DNA of 42,209 nucleotides from a virus: the IMG/VR virus record IMGVR_UViG_3300020021_000022, positions 1-42,209 of that record; one strand, 5' to 3'. Position 1 is the first letter of the stretch. Every line of letters starts with the position of its first letter. Below are positions 22,942-30,002 of the stretch, in pieces. Below the pieces are notes generated by a model. It made no database searches. It saw nothing but the letters and a program-made list of their open reading frames with translations, and was not told where the DNA came from. A program made the translations under genes and the position numbers.

Positions 22942-23212
22942 AGAGTTCGACGGCCATTTAGCCGGCGAAGAAGGGAGGGCGCGGACGCTATGTCAGAGCC
23001 GCCCGTTCGCTCGGCCCATTCGGAGCAGGCCGCATCTGGCGGATGTGGCAGAGCGGGCCGATGACGGACGGGCGTACAATGCCAGTAATGCGTTTCTGTT
23101 AAGTGTCAAAATGTTTGGCAGATCAGCCGGCGATGGGTCGGTAGGGTCTGCTGCACCGATAGGTCAAAGGAACCAGCGCGCCGGCGGAACGTTCCTCGGC
23201 GCGCTTCCACTT
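22942..23212. other. Intergenic stretch with a strong hairpin
   Basis: 271 bases with only doubtful reading frames (24 and 13 codons at 22990 and 23061). A strong hairpin lies at 23176-23204: GCGCGCCG and CGGCGCGC arms, enclosing the palindrome GGAACGTTCC. It ends 8 bases before the ATG at 23213. It lacks a T-run, so it may be a translational control or RNA-stability element. Confidence 0.4.
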
Positions 23213-23392
23213 ATGAGCTACTCGATCAGCGACGACGGCGGGTCCATCATGTGCCTGGAATGCGGACGCATCAGCATCCATCCAGCGGACGTGAAGAACC
23301 GGTATTGCCCGCGGTGCCACGTGTTTCACGAGGACGAGGAGTTGTCGTTGCTGGTGAAGACCATCGAGAAGGCGCGCACAGAGTCGGCTTAA
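23213..23392 (+). CDS. Small zinc-ribbon protein
   Basis: 59 residues starting MSYSISDDGGSIMCLECGRI. C14-x2-C17 and C32-x2-C35 (YCPRCHVFHED) give a clear zinc ribbon, followed by an acidic helix. No ribosome binding site precedes the ATG; the strong hairpin just upstream may take part in control. The frame is open further upstream, but that part is basic and low in protein character, so the short form is preferred. Confidence 0.55.
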   Translation: MSYSISDDGGSIMCLECGRISIHPADVKNRYCPRCHVFHEDEELSLLVKTIEKARTESA

Positions 23393-23415
23393 TTAACAGC
23401 CAGGGGCGCGAGAAG

Positions 23416-23664
23416 GTGGGTTTCCCGGTCAGCGGCATACCGCCGGCTGTTGCTCGCGAAATAGGCCAAGTCGGAATCTTGCCGTGTATCAAGCTGCTCG
23501 ATGTTGGCGCGGTCGTGTGGTTGGGCGGCTATCCCTTTCTCGTCACTGGTCACACGACGAAGGACCGTTTGATCGAGCGCATGGCTGAGGAGGGTATCGA
23601 TCCGGAGGGGTTTTCGGAAAACTTCGGGCCGGAGTACTACTATCACACCGTTTCGACCGACTGA
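23416..23664 (+). CDS. Unknown small protein
   Basis: 82 residues from GTG 23416 with AGGGG 10 bases before it. It is beta-rich in the middle (IKLLDVGAVVWLGGYPFLVT) with a His-Thr-Thr turn, then helical and acidic (DRLIERMAEEGIDPEGFSEN), ending in an aromatic run (PEYYYHTVSTD). The look is of a small SH3- or OB-like domain; no family is claimed. It ends 29 bases from a convergent leftward gene, and the palindrome GCGCGATCGCGC (23681-23692) lies between. Confidence 0.5.
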   Translation: MGFPVSGIPPAVAREIGQVGILPCIKLLDVGAVVWLGGYPFLVTGHTTKDRLIERMAEEGIDPEGFSENFGPEYYYHTVSTD

Positions 23665-23693
23665 AACCGCCTGAGGTATTGCGCGATCGCGCA

Positions 23694-24230
23694 CTACGCC
23701 TTATCGAGACTCTCGCGGTGAAACCGCCAGCGTCCACCTGGTGGACACCAAATTCCGCCATTTATAGTCAGCCGTCCCATATCGCGCACCGCGACCTCAT
23801 TGCTCGTGGATTCTTCTCCCGCCGCGATCTCCGTTTCCCAGATTCGGCATTGCTCAAGCAACCAGGTGCGGGCGAGCCCTGACAGTACCGCTTCATCGAG
23901 AGTGAGCCACGGCCACATTATGTCTGTCCACTTCAACGCCGGCTTCTTCTCAGGAGCTGGCAAGGCAAGTTGCGAGGCTTGCGGGACTTTCTCAAAGATG
24001 GCCGTTTCACCGTTGTCCCTCTCAAATGCGTAGCGTTCCACATCTCCAGAATGGAACATCCAGACCAACTGGTTGTTCGCGCTCCGGACTTTTCGCGCTT
24101 CGATGATCCCTTTTTCTGCAAGGGAGTTTGCGGTTCGTTCGCTGATTTTGAGACGGCGCGCTACCGCCTCTTTGTCAATGGCTTCCGGTACCGGCGTAGT
24201 TTCGGCTTGTGGGGTTGGCATGGCTGGCAT
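23694..24230 (-). CDS. MerR/excisionase-like DNA-binding protein
   Basis: 178 residues from ATG 24230 (alternative start ATG 24221); AGGAAGG lies 12 bases upstream. Residues 18-72 resemble the winged-helix domain of MerR or excisionase-type proteins: DKEAVARRLKISERTANSLA, then a basic wing and VWMFHSGDVERYAFERD. The C-terminal 90 residues are helical with Trp (MWPWLTLDEAVLSGLARTWL) and finish with a basic Gly/Trp segment. It may be an excisionase or regulator paired with the LuxR-type gene immediately upstream on the same strand. Confidence 0.6.
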   Translation of the reverse strand: MPAMPTPQAETTPVPEAIDKEAVARRLKISERTANSLAEKGIIEARKVRSANNQLVWMFHSGDVERYAFERDNGETAIFEKVPQASQLALPAPEKKPALKWTDIMWPWLTLDEAVLSGLARTWLLEQCRIWETEIAAGEESTSNEVAVRDMGRLTINGGIWCPPGGRWRFHRESLDKA

Positions 24231-24283
24231 GGCTGGCAGTTTCCTTCCTTGCCAGCCTACCAAACCTTCCTCAAGTGCGCTAT

Positions 24284-24601
24284 TTACGCAGCTTTCGGCA
24301 TCGGTGCCGGCCCGAGGGGCGGATGCAGCGCGGCCATAAGAACGCAACGCGGCCAGGCGCATTCGCAGCCCGACAGGTGCAACATCAGATCCTGCGGCGC
24401 GCCCGTGAAGACAGCAGGATAGAAGAATGCCCATCGGGCGAGCTGGACGCGGTTTGCGAACTTCAGGCCGCGCAGCATATCGCCCACGTTGCGCTTGACG
24501 GTGCTGATCGCGAGTTTCATGCGAAACGCGATTTCCTTGTCGGAGTCTCCTTCGGAAATGTAGGCGAGGGTCTCCCGTTCGCGTGGAGTAAGCATCACCA
24601 T
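24284..24601 (-). CDS. LuxR-type helix-turn-helix regulator
   Basis: 105 residues from ATG 24601 with GGAG 9 bases upstream; GTG 24640 is an alternative. Residues 4-60 are a full LuxR/GerE domain: LTPRERETLAYISEGDSDKE, then IAFRMKLAISTVKRNVGDML and a final helix with ANRVQLARWAFF. There is no receiver or ligand-binding domain, so it is a stand-alone HTH protein like some phage regulators. The 45 residues after the HTH are Cys/Pro-rich. It is divergent from the packaging operon, which begins at 24796. Confidence 0.75.
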   Translation of the reverse strand: MVMLTPRERETLAYISEGDSDKEIAFRMKLAISTVKRNVGDMLRGLKFANRVQLARWAFFYPAVFTGAPQDLMLHLSGCECAWPRCVLMAALHPPLGPAPMPKAA

Positions 24602-24795
24602 GTGGCGGTCGACTCCATCTTTGATCAGGAGTAGTGTCACAACTAAGTGTATGGGAGGAATATGTACGCAGGGAGACGGTTTGAGGGCTAACCGTATCGA
24701 AAGAAGGGTTTCCCAAGCCACCAATAGAGAGTAGAATTCCCCCTTCGTTTTAGACTCTTTCGCCCGCAGGGATGCCGGGCACACGATTGTAGTCG
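24602..24795. promoter_or_regulatory. Divergent region before the packaging operon
   Basis: 194 bases between the LuxR-type gene and the rightward operon. A hairpin GCCCG/CGGGC lies near 24760-24780. No sure promoter was found; on the minus strand a TACACT box (24646-24651) lies before GTG 24640. Confidence 0.35.
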
Positions 24796-25245
24796 ATGAC
24801 AAACAAGGTTCAAGCAATCCCCCTCACGGCCGAAGGTGTGCTCGCACGTCGCGCCAAGATTGACCAATATGGCGAGGTAACGCGCCGGCTCGCTCTCGCT
24901 GAGCCCGATGGGGCACTCGAAGCAGCGCTGAAGGAAGAGATTCAGGGCTGGCACAAAGACGGCGCCGGCGATCAACCCGCGAGCGAACGCGGTTTCGTAT
25001 ACGAGATTCAGTTGAGCGCCAGGCAGAACAAGCGCACGATTGTCGATCGACGGAAAGCGTTCAACATTCTGAAGAGGCGCCTGGGGATCGATGGTTTGAT
25101 TGCTGCGCTCGAGATCCCGCTGGGCATTCTCGACAAGTCTGTTTCGAAATCGGAACAAGAGGCGTTTGTTACCGAGGAGCATTCCGGGCACAGGACCCTG
25201 AAAGTTGTTGCGCTCCACGCCGCGGTCACCACGAAGGCGGTATAG
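24796..25245 (+). CDS. Unknown protein opening the packaging operon
   Basis: 149 residues from ATG 24796, with no clear ribosome binding site. The protein is mixed: a helical charged N-terminus (AIPLTAEGVLARRAKIDQYG), an acidic middle and basic strands (QLSARQNKRTIVDRRKAFNI), with a helical C-terminal part (LIAALEIPLGILDKSVSKSE). It does not resemble a protein I know. It is followed without a gap by two small genes and the terminase genes, so it is probably expressed with them. Confidence 0.6.
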   Translation: MTNKVQAIPLTAEGVLARRAKIDQYGEVTRRLALAEPDGALEAALKEEIQGWHKDGAGDQPASERGFVYEIQLSARQNKRTIVDRRKAFNILKRRLGIDGLIAALEIPLGILDKSVSKSEQEAFVTEEHSGHRTLKVVALHAAVTTKAV

Positions 25246-25320
25246 ATGGACGATTCCTGGTTAAAGGCCTGCATCGTCTTGGTAATCGTGTGCGCCATCA
25301 TCTTCGGGCGGAAGCCGTGA
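25246..25320 (+). CDS. Tiny membrane protein (24 residues)
   Basis: ATG directly follows the stop of the preceding gene. MDDSWLKACIVLVIVCAIIF and a short basic end form one membrane helix. The following gene starts at GTG overlapping its stop. The tight packing supports a real gene, but its small size keeps confidence moderate. Confidence 0.45.
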   Translation: MDDSWLKACIVLVIVCAIIFGRKP

Positions 25321-25571
25321 GCGACCTCGTTTCGCGGATTTACCGGCCGGCGGCCGACAAGTGCTGTGAAGCGTGCTGTTTCGGAAACGGAACACACGCG
25401 GCCTTTTGCACCCACGCACCGCTCGTTATCTTCGTGAGCACCCGCCGCAAGCTTTACGACATCCTGTTCGGTCCGGCCGTGGACGTGACGCCGGCCGACC
25501 GCATCGTCGAGGAGAAATTAGCGGCCGAGTATTGGGAGACGATATCGAGGGTGACGATCCTTGGCTCGTAA
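25317..25571 (+). CDS. Cys-rich small protein
   Basis: 84 residues from GTG 25317, coupled to the tiny upstream gene (GTGA). An N-terminal cluster of Cys (DKCCEACCFGNGTHAAFC) probably binds metal; the rest is alpha/beta with a charged helix (DRIVEEKLAAEYWETI). The stop overlaps the next start by 11 bases. No family is recognised. Confidence 0.55.
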   Translation: MSDLVSRIYRPAADKCCEACCFGNGTHAAFCTHAPLVIFVSTRRKLYDILFGPAVDVTPADRIVEEKLAAEYWETISRVTILGS

Positions 25572-25983
25572 GACCGAGACCAAGCGCCACATCATAGCGG
25601 CCGGCGTCGTGTCGGGCCAATCCACCGAAGATATCGCCAGGTCCGCGGGTTGCTCGGTGCGCCAGGTCCAGCGGATCGCGAGCGACATGGGGACGCAGCT
25701 CCTGATCACCGAAGCCTTCGCGCCTCACACCAAGAAGCTGGCGAAGCTTGCAACCCGGGTGCTGTACGTCATTGAAAAGGCGTTGCTCGCTCACAAGGAC
25801 GACAACGCGGACCACGCGACCAGGCTCAAAGCGGTGGAGCGGTATGGCGACGTCCTCGCGATGGCGCAAGGTAAGGCTCCGGAGACCACGGCCGAAGTGA
25901 AGACCCAGTTCACCTGGGAAGAGTTTCAAATCCTCTATCAATCCAGGAGAACTAATATTGAAACCGATCCGCCTCAGTCGTAA
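25561..25983 (+). CDS. Putative terminase small subunit
   Basis: 140 residues from TTG 25561, with GAGGG 9 bases upstream. Residues 19-42 are a helix-turn-helix (GQSTEDIARSAGCSVRQVQR). The rest is helical and charged (KLATRVLYVIEKALLAHKDD), in a layout common to small terminase subunits: an N-terminal DNA-binding domain and helices for oligomerisation. The large subunit gene lies 600 bases downstream, with a sigma-factor gene in between. The role is to recognise the packaging site and activate the large subunit. Confidence 0.6.
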   Translation: MARKTETKRHIIAAGVVSGQSTEDIARSAGCSVRQVQRIASDMGTQLLITEAFAPHTKKLAKLATRVLYVIEKALLAHKDDNADHATRLKAVERYGDVLAMAQGKAPETTAEVKTQFTWEEFQILYQSRRTNIETDPPQS

Positions 25984-26572
25984 AGCTTGGGGGAAGCGAG
26001 CAGTTAAAGCCCGGGAGAAGCTGGTCGCGGACCATACACCGAGGGTGAAGCAGATCGCGGAGCAGGTGCACCGCACCCTGACACATGTCGACCCGGAAGA
26101 CCTGGAGCAAGCCGGCTTCATCGGCTTGATGGAGGCCGCGGACCGGCACCAGCCCGGTAAAGGCAGCTTCGAGGCGTTCTCATTCTTCAGAATCCGTGGG
26201 GCCATGATCGACGCGCACAAGCGAAGCGCCTACCGCGACGATACCCATGCCTCGCTCGAAGAAACCATGGTCATCGACGGCCGCGGCGATAGTTATCCAC
26301 TGCCGAGGTTCACCCCGATCGACAACCGCCCGCTCGCTGACGCGATGGCAGCCAGGCGGGAGCAGGCGCGATTACTCAACGAAGCAGTCAACGAACTCGA
26401 ACCGGATGAGCGGCTGGTGTTCGTCGCTACGCTTCAAGGGATCGCACTTCTCACGACCGCTCAGAAGTGCGGGCACACAGTAGCTTGGGCACGGGCGAAG
26501 CTCGCTTCGGCGCGGTTGCAGCTGGGCGCCAAGGTGCACATGTGGGGCCTCGGATTAGACAAGACAGCATAG
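25958..26572 (+). CDS. Sigma-70-family factor encoded by the phage
   Basis: 204 residues from TTG 25958 with AGGAG 8 bases upstream, overlapping the previous gene by 26 bases. Region 2 is clear at residues 43-88: DPEDLEQAGFIGLMEAADRH, then PGKGSFEAFSFFRIRGAMID, which matches the FliA/SigB-type core-binding and -10-recognition segment. Residues about 139-195 look like region 4 (NELEPDERLVFVATLQGIAL and a final helix), but are less typical. Region 3 is short. It probably directs RNA polymerase to phage late promoters. Its place between the terminase genes is unusual. Confidence 0.8.
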   Translation: MKPIRLSRKAWGKRAVKAREKLVADHTPRVKQIAEQVHRTLTHVDPEDLEQAGFIGLMEAADRHQPGKGSFEAFSFFRIRGAMIDAHKRSAYRDDTHASLEETMVIDGRGDSYPLPRFTPIDNRPLADAMAARREQARLLNEAVNELEPDERLVFVATLQGIALLTTAQKCGHTVAWARAKLASARLQLGAKVHMWGLGLDKTA

Positions 26573-26594
26573 TACCCGTCGAAAAACCGGATGA

Positions 26595-28295
26595 ATGCAT
26601 CCGCTGGAGATCTCTCCGAACTTTCAAACTCACGAGCAGTTCTGTAATCACTCGCTAGTCGTCCAGAACAAGCAGGGTGTGAACGTTCCGATGTTCCTCG
26701 GACCGGCTCAAAAGAAGCTTGACGAGATTGTTCAACGATGCCAGAACAGGGGAAAACCTATCCGCATCGTGGTTCCGAAGGCTCGCCAGGTGTGGATCAG
26801 CGTTGGCGTTGCCGCGCAGTTCTTTCACGGCACAGCGTTCTTAGCGGGCCAGCACACGATGGTCTTGGCAAATGACGAAACGACTTCTCTCAATTTGATG
26901 TCGCATTATCAGCGATTCGCTGATAACTACAAACCATTCGCAAATACAATCCGCCTGGAGGCGTTGGCGGATGCCGGCAACACGACCACCTCTATCGCGT
27001 GGACGAACGAATCCTGGATCAAATGCCACACGACGCGCAACCTCAGCATCGGGCGCTCTTTCTCTCTGCGTCGCGTCCACTTCTCGGAAGCTGCTTACTA
27101 CGCGGACCTCAAGACCACCATGGCGGCGGTTATGGCTGCCGTTCCAGACGACAAAGACACCATGGTCGTGGTCGAGTCCACGGCGAACGGGGTTGGGAAC
27201 GAGTTCCACAGGCTTTGCCTGTCGGCCGCGGCGGGCGATAGCGAATGGGAATTATTCTTCTTTGCCTGGTGGGAACATCCCGAATACACCAGGCCCTTGA
27301 GCGATCCAGGGAAATTCCAAGCCACGTTATCCGGCGAGGAAAAGGAGATGATGCGTCAGTACAATCTGACGCTCGAGCAGCTGCACTGGAGGCGTTGGTG
27401 TATCGCGAACAAGCTCAACGGCGACTCCACGTTGTTCAAGCAGGAATACCCTTCGAACTTCGAAGAGGCTTTTCTCAGCTCCGGACGGCCGCGGTTCAGC
27501 CACGCGCACATCAACAAGATGCCCCTGATTCATGACGCGATCGTGGGCGGCCTCGAGGAGGACACGTTTGCAGGAACCACGCGGATCCGGTTCTTCCCTC
27601 GGGAGAAGGGCGAACTCAAGCTATTCAGGAAGCCAGACCCGGGGAAGACGTACCTCATTGGCGCTGACTCGTCGGAAGGGATCGACGCCAATGAAGGTAA
27701 GGGCGAAGCCGATCCGGATTACTCCGTCGCCGTCGTCCGCGAGCGCGAGACAGGCGATCAGGCCGCAACCCTACGTGCGAGGATTGAACCGGCAGAGTTC
27801 GGACGCTATCTCGCGCTCCTTGGGAAATTCTACAACATGGCGTGCGTTGTGCCGGAGATCAACAACACGGGGATCGCCACCGTCGACGCCATATTAATAG
27901 CGGGTTACCCACCGGGGTTGATATACCATCGCATGTCTTCGAGCCCGGACGATGACCCCAAGACCCGGCCGGATAAGATGGGCTGGCGAACGACCACCAT
28001 CACCAGGCCGCAGCTCATTTCCTGGTATGACGCGGCAATTCGGGAGATGTCGATCTTTATCCGCGATCCGATTGTTGCGCAAGAGTGTCGGACGTTCGTC
28101 ATTAAACCGAACGGGAAATCGGAGCACTCGCAGAGCTGTCACGATGACTGCGTGATTGCGGATGCGCTCACTGTGGTGGGCATCATGCAGATGCCGAAGC
28201 CCAAGGCACCGGTTGATATCACCAGGCCGGCTGTTTCGTACTACGGTCGCGGCGGGCAGCCCGAGGGACGCGGGTCTACGACGCGGTTTCGTTAA
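26595..28295 (+). CDS. terL: Terminase large subunit
   Basis: 566 residues. The ATPase half has a deviant Walker A (VPKARQVWISVG, residues 60-71), Walker B at VHFSEAA (161-167) and the coupling motif ESTANG (194-199). The nuclease half has the acidic residues in YLIGADSSEGID, in VVPEINNTG and in SCHDDCVIADALTV. All main parts are present, so the protein is probably active in ATP-driven DNA packaging and cutting. Start ATG 26595 has no strong ribosome binding site. The gene is the last of the operon that starts at 24796. Confidence 0.9.
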   Translation: MHPLEISPNFQTHEQFCNHSLVVQNKQGVNVPMFLGPAQKKLDEIVQRCQNRGKPIRIVVPKARQVWISVGVAAQFFHGTAFLAGQHTMVLANDETTSLNLMSHYQRFADNYKPFANTIRLEALADAGNTTTSIAWTNESWIKCHTTRNLSIGRSFSLRRVHFSEAAYYADLKTTMAAVMAAVPDDKDTMVVVESTANGVGNEFHRLCLSAAAGDSEWELFFFAWWEHPEYTRPLSDPGKFQATLSGEEKEMMRQYNLTLEQLHWRRWCIANKLNGDSTLFKQEYPSNFEEAFLSSGRPRFSHAHINKMPLIHDAIVGGLEEDTFAGTTRIRFFPREKGELKLFRKPDPGKTYLIGADSSEGIDANEGKGEADPDYSVAVVRERETGDQAATLRARIEPAEFGRYLALLGKFYNMACVVPEINNTGIATVDAILIAGYPPGLIYHRMSSSPDDDPKTRPDKMGWRTTTITRPQLISWYDAAIREMSIFIRDPIVAQECRTFVIKPNGKSEHSQSCHDDCVIADALTVVGIMQMPKPKAPVDITRPAVSYYGRGGQPEGRGSTTRFR

Positions 28296-28299
28296 CGAA

Positions 28300-28331
28300 A
28301 AGGGCGAGACCCGCGCGCAGGCCTCGCCCTT
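28300..28331. terminator. Hairpin after the terminase gene
   Basis: AAGGGCGAG and CTCGCCCTT pair perfectly around a 14-base GC-rich loop, 4 bases after the terminase stop. On the minus strand a TTTT run follows, while on the plus strand only TT does. It may act as a terminator or as an RNA-stabilising structure before the lysis genes. The remaining 160 bases to 28491 hold nothing I can support. Confidence 0.4.
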
Positions 28332-28491
28332 ACTGGATCGCCAGCGCGCCCGGTTCTTCGCTACCTTCTCCGGGTTCTTTGGGGTTGTTCCGTTGCTCCA
28401 TGGAACGCCGGCGGCCACCTCCCCCGAGATTTACCACCGGCGCCCATTTCGACACAGCCAAAGTAGCACGCCAGCGTCGAAAGACACCTGT

Positions 28492-28791
28492 ATGAACTTT
28501 GCCTTCCTCCTTTCCCTTGTGAAACAGTACATGCCCCTCGCCCTTATCGGTGTGCACGCAGCAGCCAGCGTGCCGGCTGCCAGCAACACGGACAAGCGCA
28601 CCACCGTAATCGGGACAATCGTCGGTGTGACCGATGCGGTTGCAGCAGCTTCCGGCGATACTATGATTGAAGGCGTCGGGCTCATTGTCGACCTGACAGC
28701 CACGATCATCAACAGGCTGACGGCCAAAACCGCTGCCACGGGATCGACCACGGCGCCGGCGTCGGTAACCGTTCAGGTGGTTGCAGCGTGA
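28492..28791 (+). CDS. Putative holin-like membrane protein
   Basis: 99 residues from ATG 28492. Hydrophobic segments at residues 3-26 (FAFLLSLVKQYMPLALIGVH) and in two later stretches (VIGTIVGVTDAVAAASGD, IEGVGLIVDLTATIINRL) suggest up to three membrane spans with few charges, as in class I holins. The C-terminus is Thr/Ala/Val-rich. Upstream frame-open codons are not protein-like. Its place before a peptidoglycan-active enzyme supports a lysis role. Holin function is inferred. Confidence 0.5.
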   Translation: MNFAFLLSLVKQYMPLALIGVHAAASVPAASNTDKRTTVIGTIVGVTDAVAAASGDTMIEGVGLIVDLTATIINRLTAKTAATGSTTAPASVTVQVVAA

Positions 28792-29024
28792 CCATCCACA
28801 ACGTAACCCGGGAGAAGTTCGACGCAGCCAAGGCGGAGCTCGCGACTAAGGCCGCGGTCACAAGCTCGGCAGATGGTCTCATGGGCTCGATCTCAGGACA
28901 CGGCGTTGTCGCGGAGTACACGTACAACTCAGCCGTCAACGTGTTGTTCGCCAACGTGACGCACAAGCCGTTCTTTCTTTCGCAGGCCTCCATCGAGGCT
29001 CAGATTCAAAAGGAGTTCGTTTAA
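28788..29024 (+). CDS. Unknown small protein in the lysis region
   Basis: 78 residues from GTG 28788, overlapping the previous stop (GTGA). A helical N-terminus (REKFDAAKAELATKAAVTSS) and a beta-rich end (VVAEYTYNSAVNVLFANVTH). It has no membrane helix. No family known. It is followed by a membrane protein gene with one base overlap. Confidence 0.6.
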   Translation: MTIHNVTREKFDAAKAELATKAAVTSSADGLMGSISGHGVVAEYTYNSAVNVLFANVTHKPFFLSQASIEAQIQKEFV

Positions 29025-29338
29025 TGGGCAACGCAAAGGGTCAGATCAGCGCTCCCGTGCTGGTGGTCGCGGCCGCGGTGGGCCTCCTTTATCTGGGAGG
29101 CGAAGCGATCAAGAATCACGTGGTCTTACCGACAGTCCACTTTGTCGAGAAGGTGTTTCACCACAAGAAGAAGCCGACCCCGGTACCGGCGCCGGCGCGC
29201 ATCGCCAACTGTAGCGGAGGCGTGATTTTCGACGGTGCTACCGGGACTATCCTCAAATGCCTCGAATTCGACGGGCCTGCGAACGAGCCAGTCGGCGCGG
29301 TCGGTCCAGTCGGTCCAGTCGGAGTTCTGAAACCGTGA
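29024..29338 (+). CDS. Single-span membrane protein with Gly/Pro/Val repeat
   Basis: 104 residues, ATG sharing a base with the previous stop (TAATG). Residues 9-28 (SAPVLVVAAAVGLLYLGGEA) are a membrane helix, followed by a basic stretch (KVFHHKKKPTPVPAP), then two Cys with a Gly-rich strand and a short repeat VGAVGPVGPVG. The topology could be spanin- or anchor-like. Function unknown. Confidence 0.55.
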   Translation: MGNAKGQISAPVLVVAAAVGLLYLGGEAIKNHVVLPTVHFVEKVFHHKKKPTPVPAPARIANCSGGVIFDGATGTILKCLEFDGPANEPVGAVGPVGPVGVLKP

Positions 29339-29436
29339 TAGAAGTCGGGCCGAATCTCAGCCAGCTGCTGCAAACTATCGCAATCTGCGCGGCCTTCTGC
29401 GCTTACTTGTACTTCCGCTTCCGGGACGCCAGATAA
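29335..29436 (+). CDS. Tiny membrane protein (33 residues)
   Basis: GTG 29335 overlaps the previous stop (GTGA), and its own TAA overlaps the next ATG (TAATG). The product is MIEVGPNLSQLLQTIAICAA and FCAYLYFRFRDAR, one membrane helix with a basic end. Both overlaps and the lysis context support it. It could be a holin regulator or small spanin. Confidence 0.5.
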   Translation: MIEVGPNLSQLLQTIAICAAFCAYLYFRFRDAR

Positions 29437-29825
29437 TGTGGACCTACAGCCAGCGGCGCGGCACGCTTTTCCACGACGGCAACCTGATCGGAACCGGTTA
29501 CGCCGGCGGCAACATCCCGCCCGCCTTCGACGCCTCCGCGGTGAATAACCCGGCTCGCGAGCGCGAGCACAACTTCGGGCCGCTCCCTTGCGGCGAATAC
29601 CAGATCGGGCCGGCTCACACTGAGCCACGCCTGGGACCGATCGCCATGCGCCTGTTCCCGCACGACGACAATCTGATGTGGGGACGCTCTGGTTTCTTTA
29701 TTCACGCGGATTCAATCGCCCACCCGGGAAAAGCCTCCGAAGGCTGCATCGTGATGCCCGAGGCTGTTCGATTGGCGCTGAAAGCGAGCAACGATCGAAC
29801 ACTGACCGTGATCGCGGGCGAATAG
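29436..29825 (+). CDS. L,D-transpeptidase-like (Tlde1/YkuD-type) peptidoglycan enzyme
   Basis: 129 residues. The pattern WTYSQRRGTLFHDGN, GYAGG, FGPLPCGEYQIG, GRSGFFIHADS (His90) and SEGCIVM (Cys104) is that of the L,D-transpeptidase fold of the Tlde1 (DUF2778-like) type. In T6SS effectors this domain cuts or exchanges peptides in peptidoglycan. The catalytic His and Cys in S-x-G-C are present. There is no signal peptide, so it would need a holin or membrane damage to reach the wall, as an endolysin does. In this position it is the best candidate for the lysis enzyme. No other lysozyme- or amidase-like gene was found. Confidence 0.7.
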   Translation: MWTYSQRRGTLFHDGNLIGTGYAGGNIPPAFDASAVNNPAREREHNFGPLPCGEYQIGPAHTEPRLGPIAMRLFPHDDNLMWGRSGFFIHADSIAHPGKASEGCIVMPEAVRLALKASNDRTLTVIAGE

Positions 29826-29831
29826 CCCTAT

Positions 29832-30002
29832 GTGGCCATTCACATCAAGAAATCCCATAAGGGGCTCCTTCACAAGAAGCTGGGCGTAGCGCAGGGTTCC
29901 CCCATCCCTTCGGGCAAACTCTCCGAAGCTCTCGGCAGCAAATCCGAGTCGCTCCGGAGGGAAGCCCAGTTCGCGGAAAACGCGAAGAAGTGGAAGCACT
30001 AA
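29832..30002 (+). CDS. Small conserved phage protein before the portal
   Basis: 56 residues from GTG 29832: MAIHIKKSHKGLLHKKLGVA, then a linker and a basic helical end (REAQFAENAKKWKH). I recognise the pattern H-K-G-LLH-K-LGV-xxGxPI from many phages, where it sits near the portal gene. The function is not known. The stop is directly followed by the portal ATG. Confidence 0.7.
   Translation: MAIHIKKSHKGLLHKKLGVAQGSPIPSGKLSEALGSKSESLRREAQFAENAKKWKH

Noticed and set aside
22990-23102. Two very short plus-strand frames (24 and 13 codons)
   Set aside because: Too short and without proper ribosome binding site spacing or hydrophobic/zinc pattern.
23681-23692. Palindrome GCGCGATCGCGC between convergent genes
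   Set aside because: Too short and without T-run to call a terminator; GCGATCGC-type palindromes are expected by chance in GC-rich DNA.
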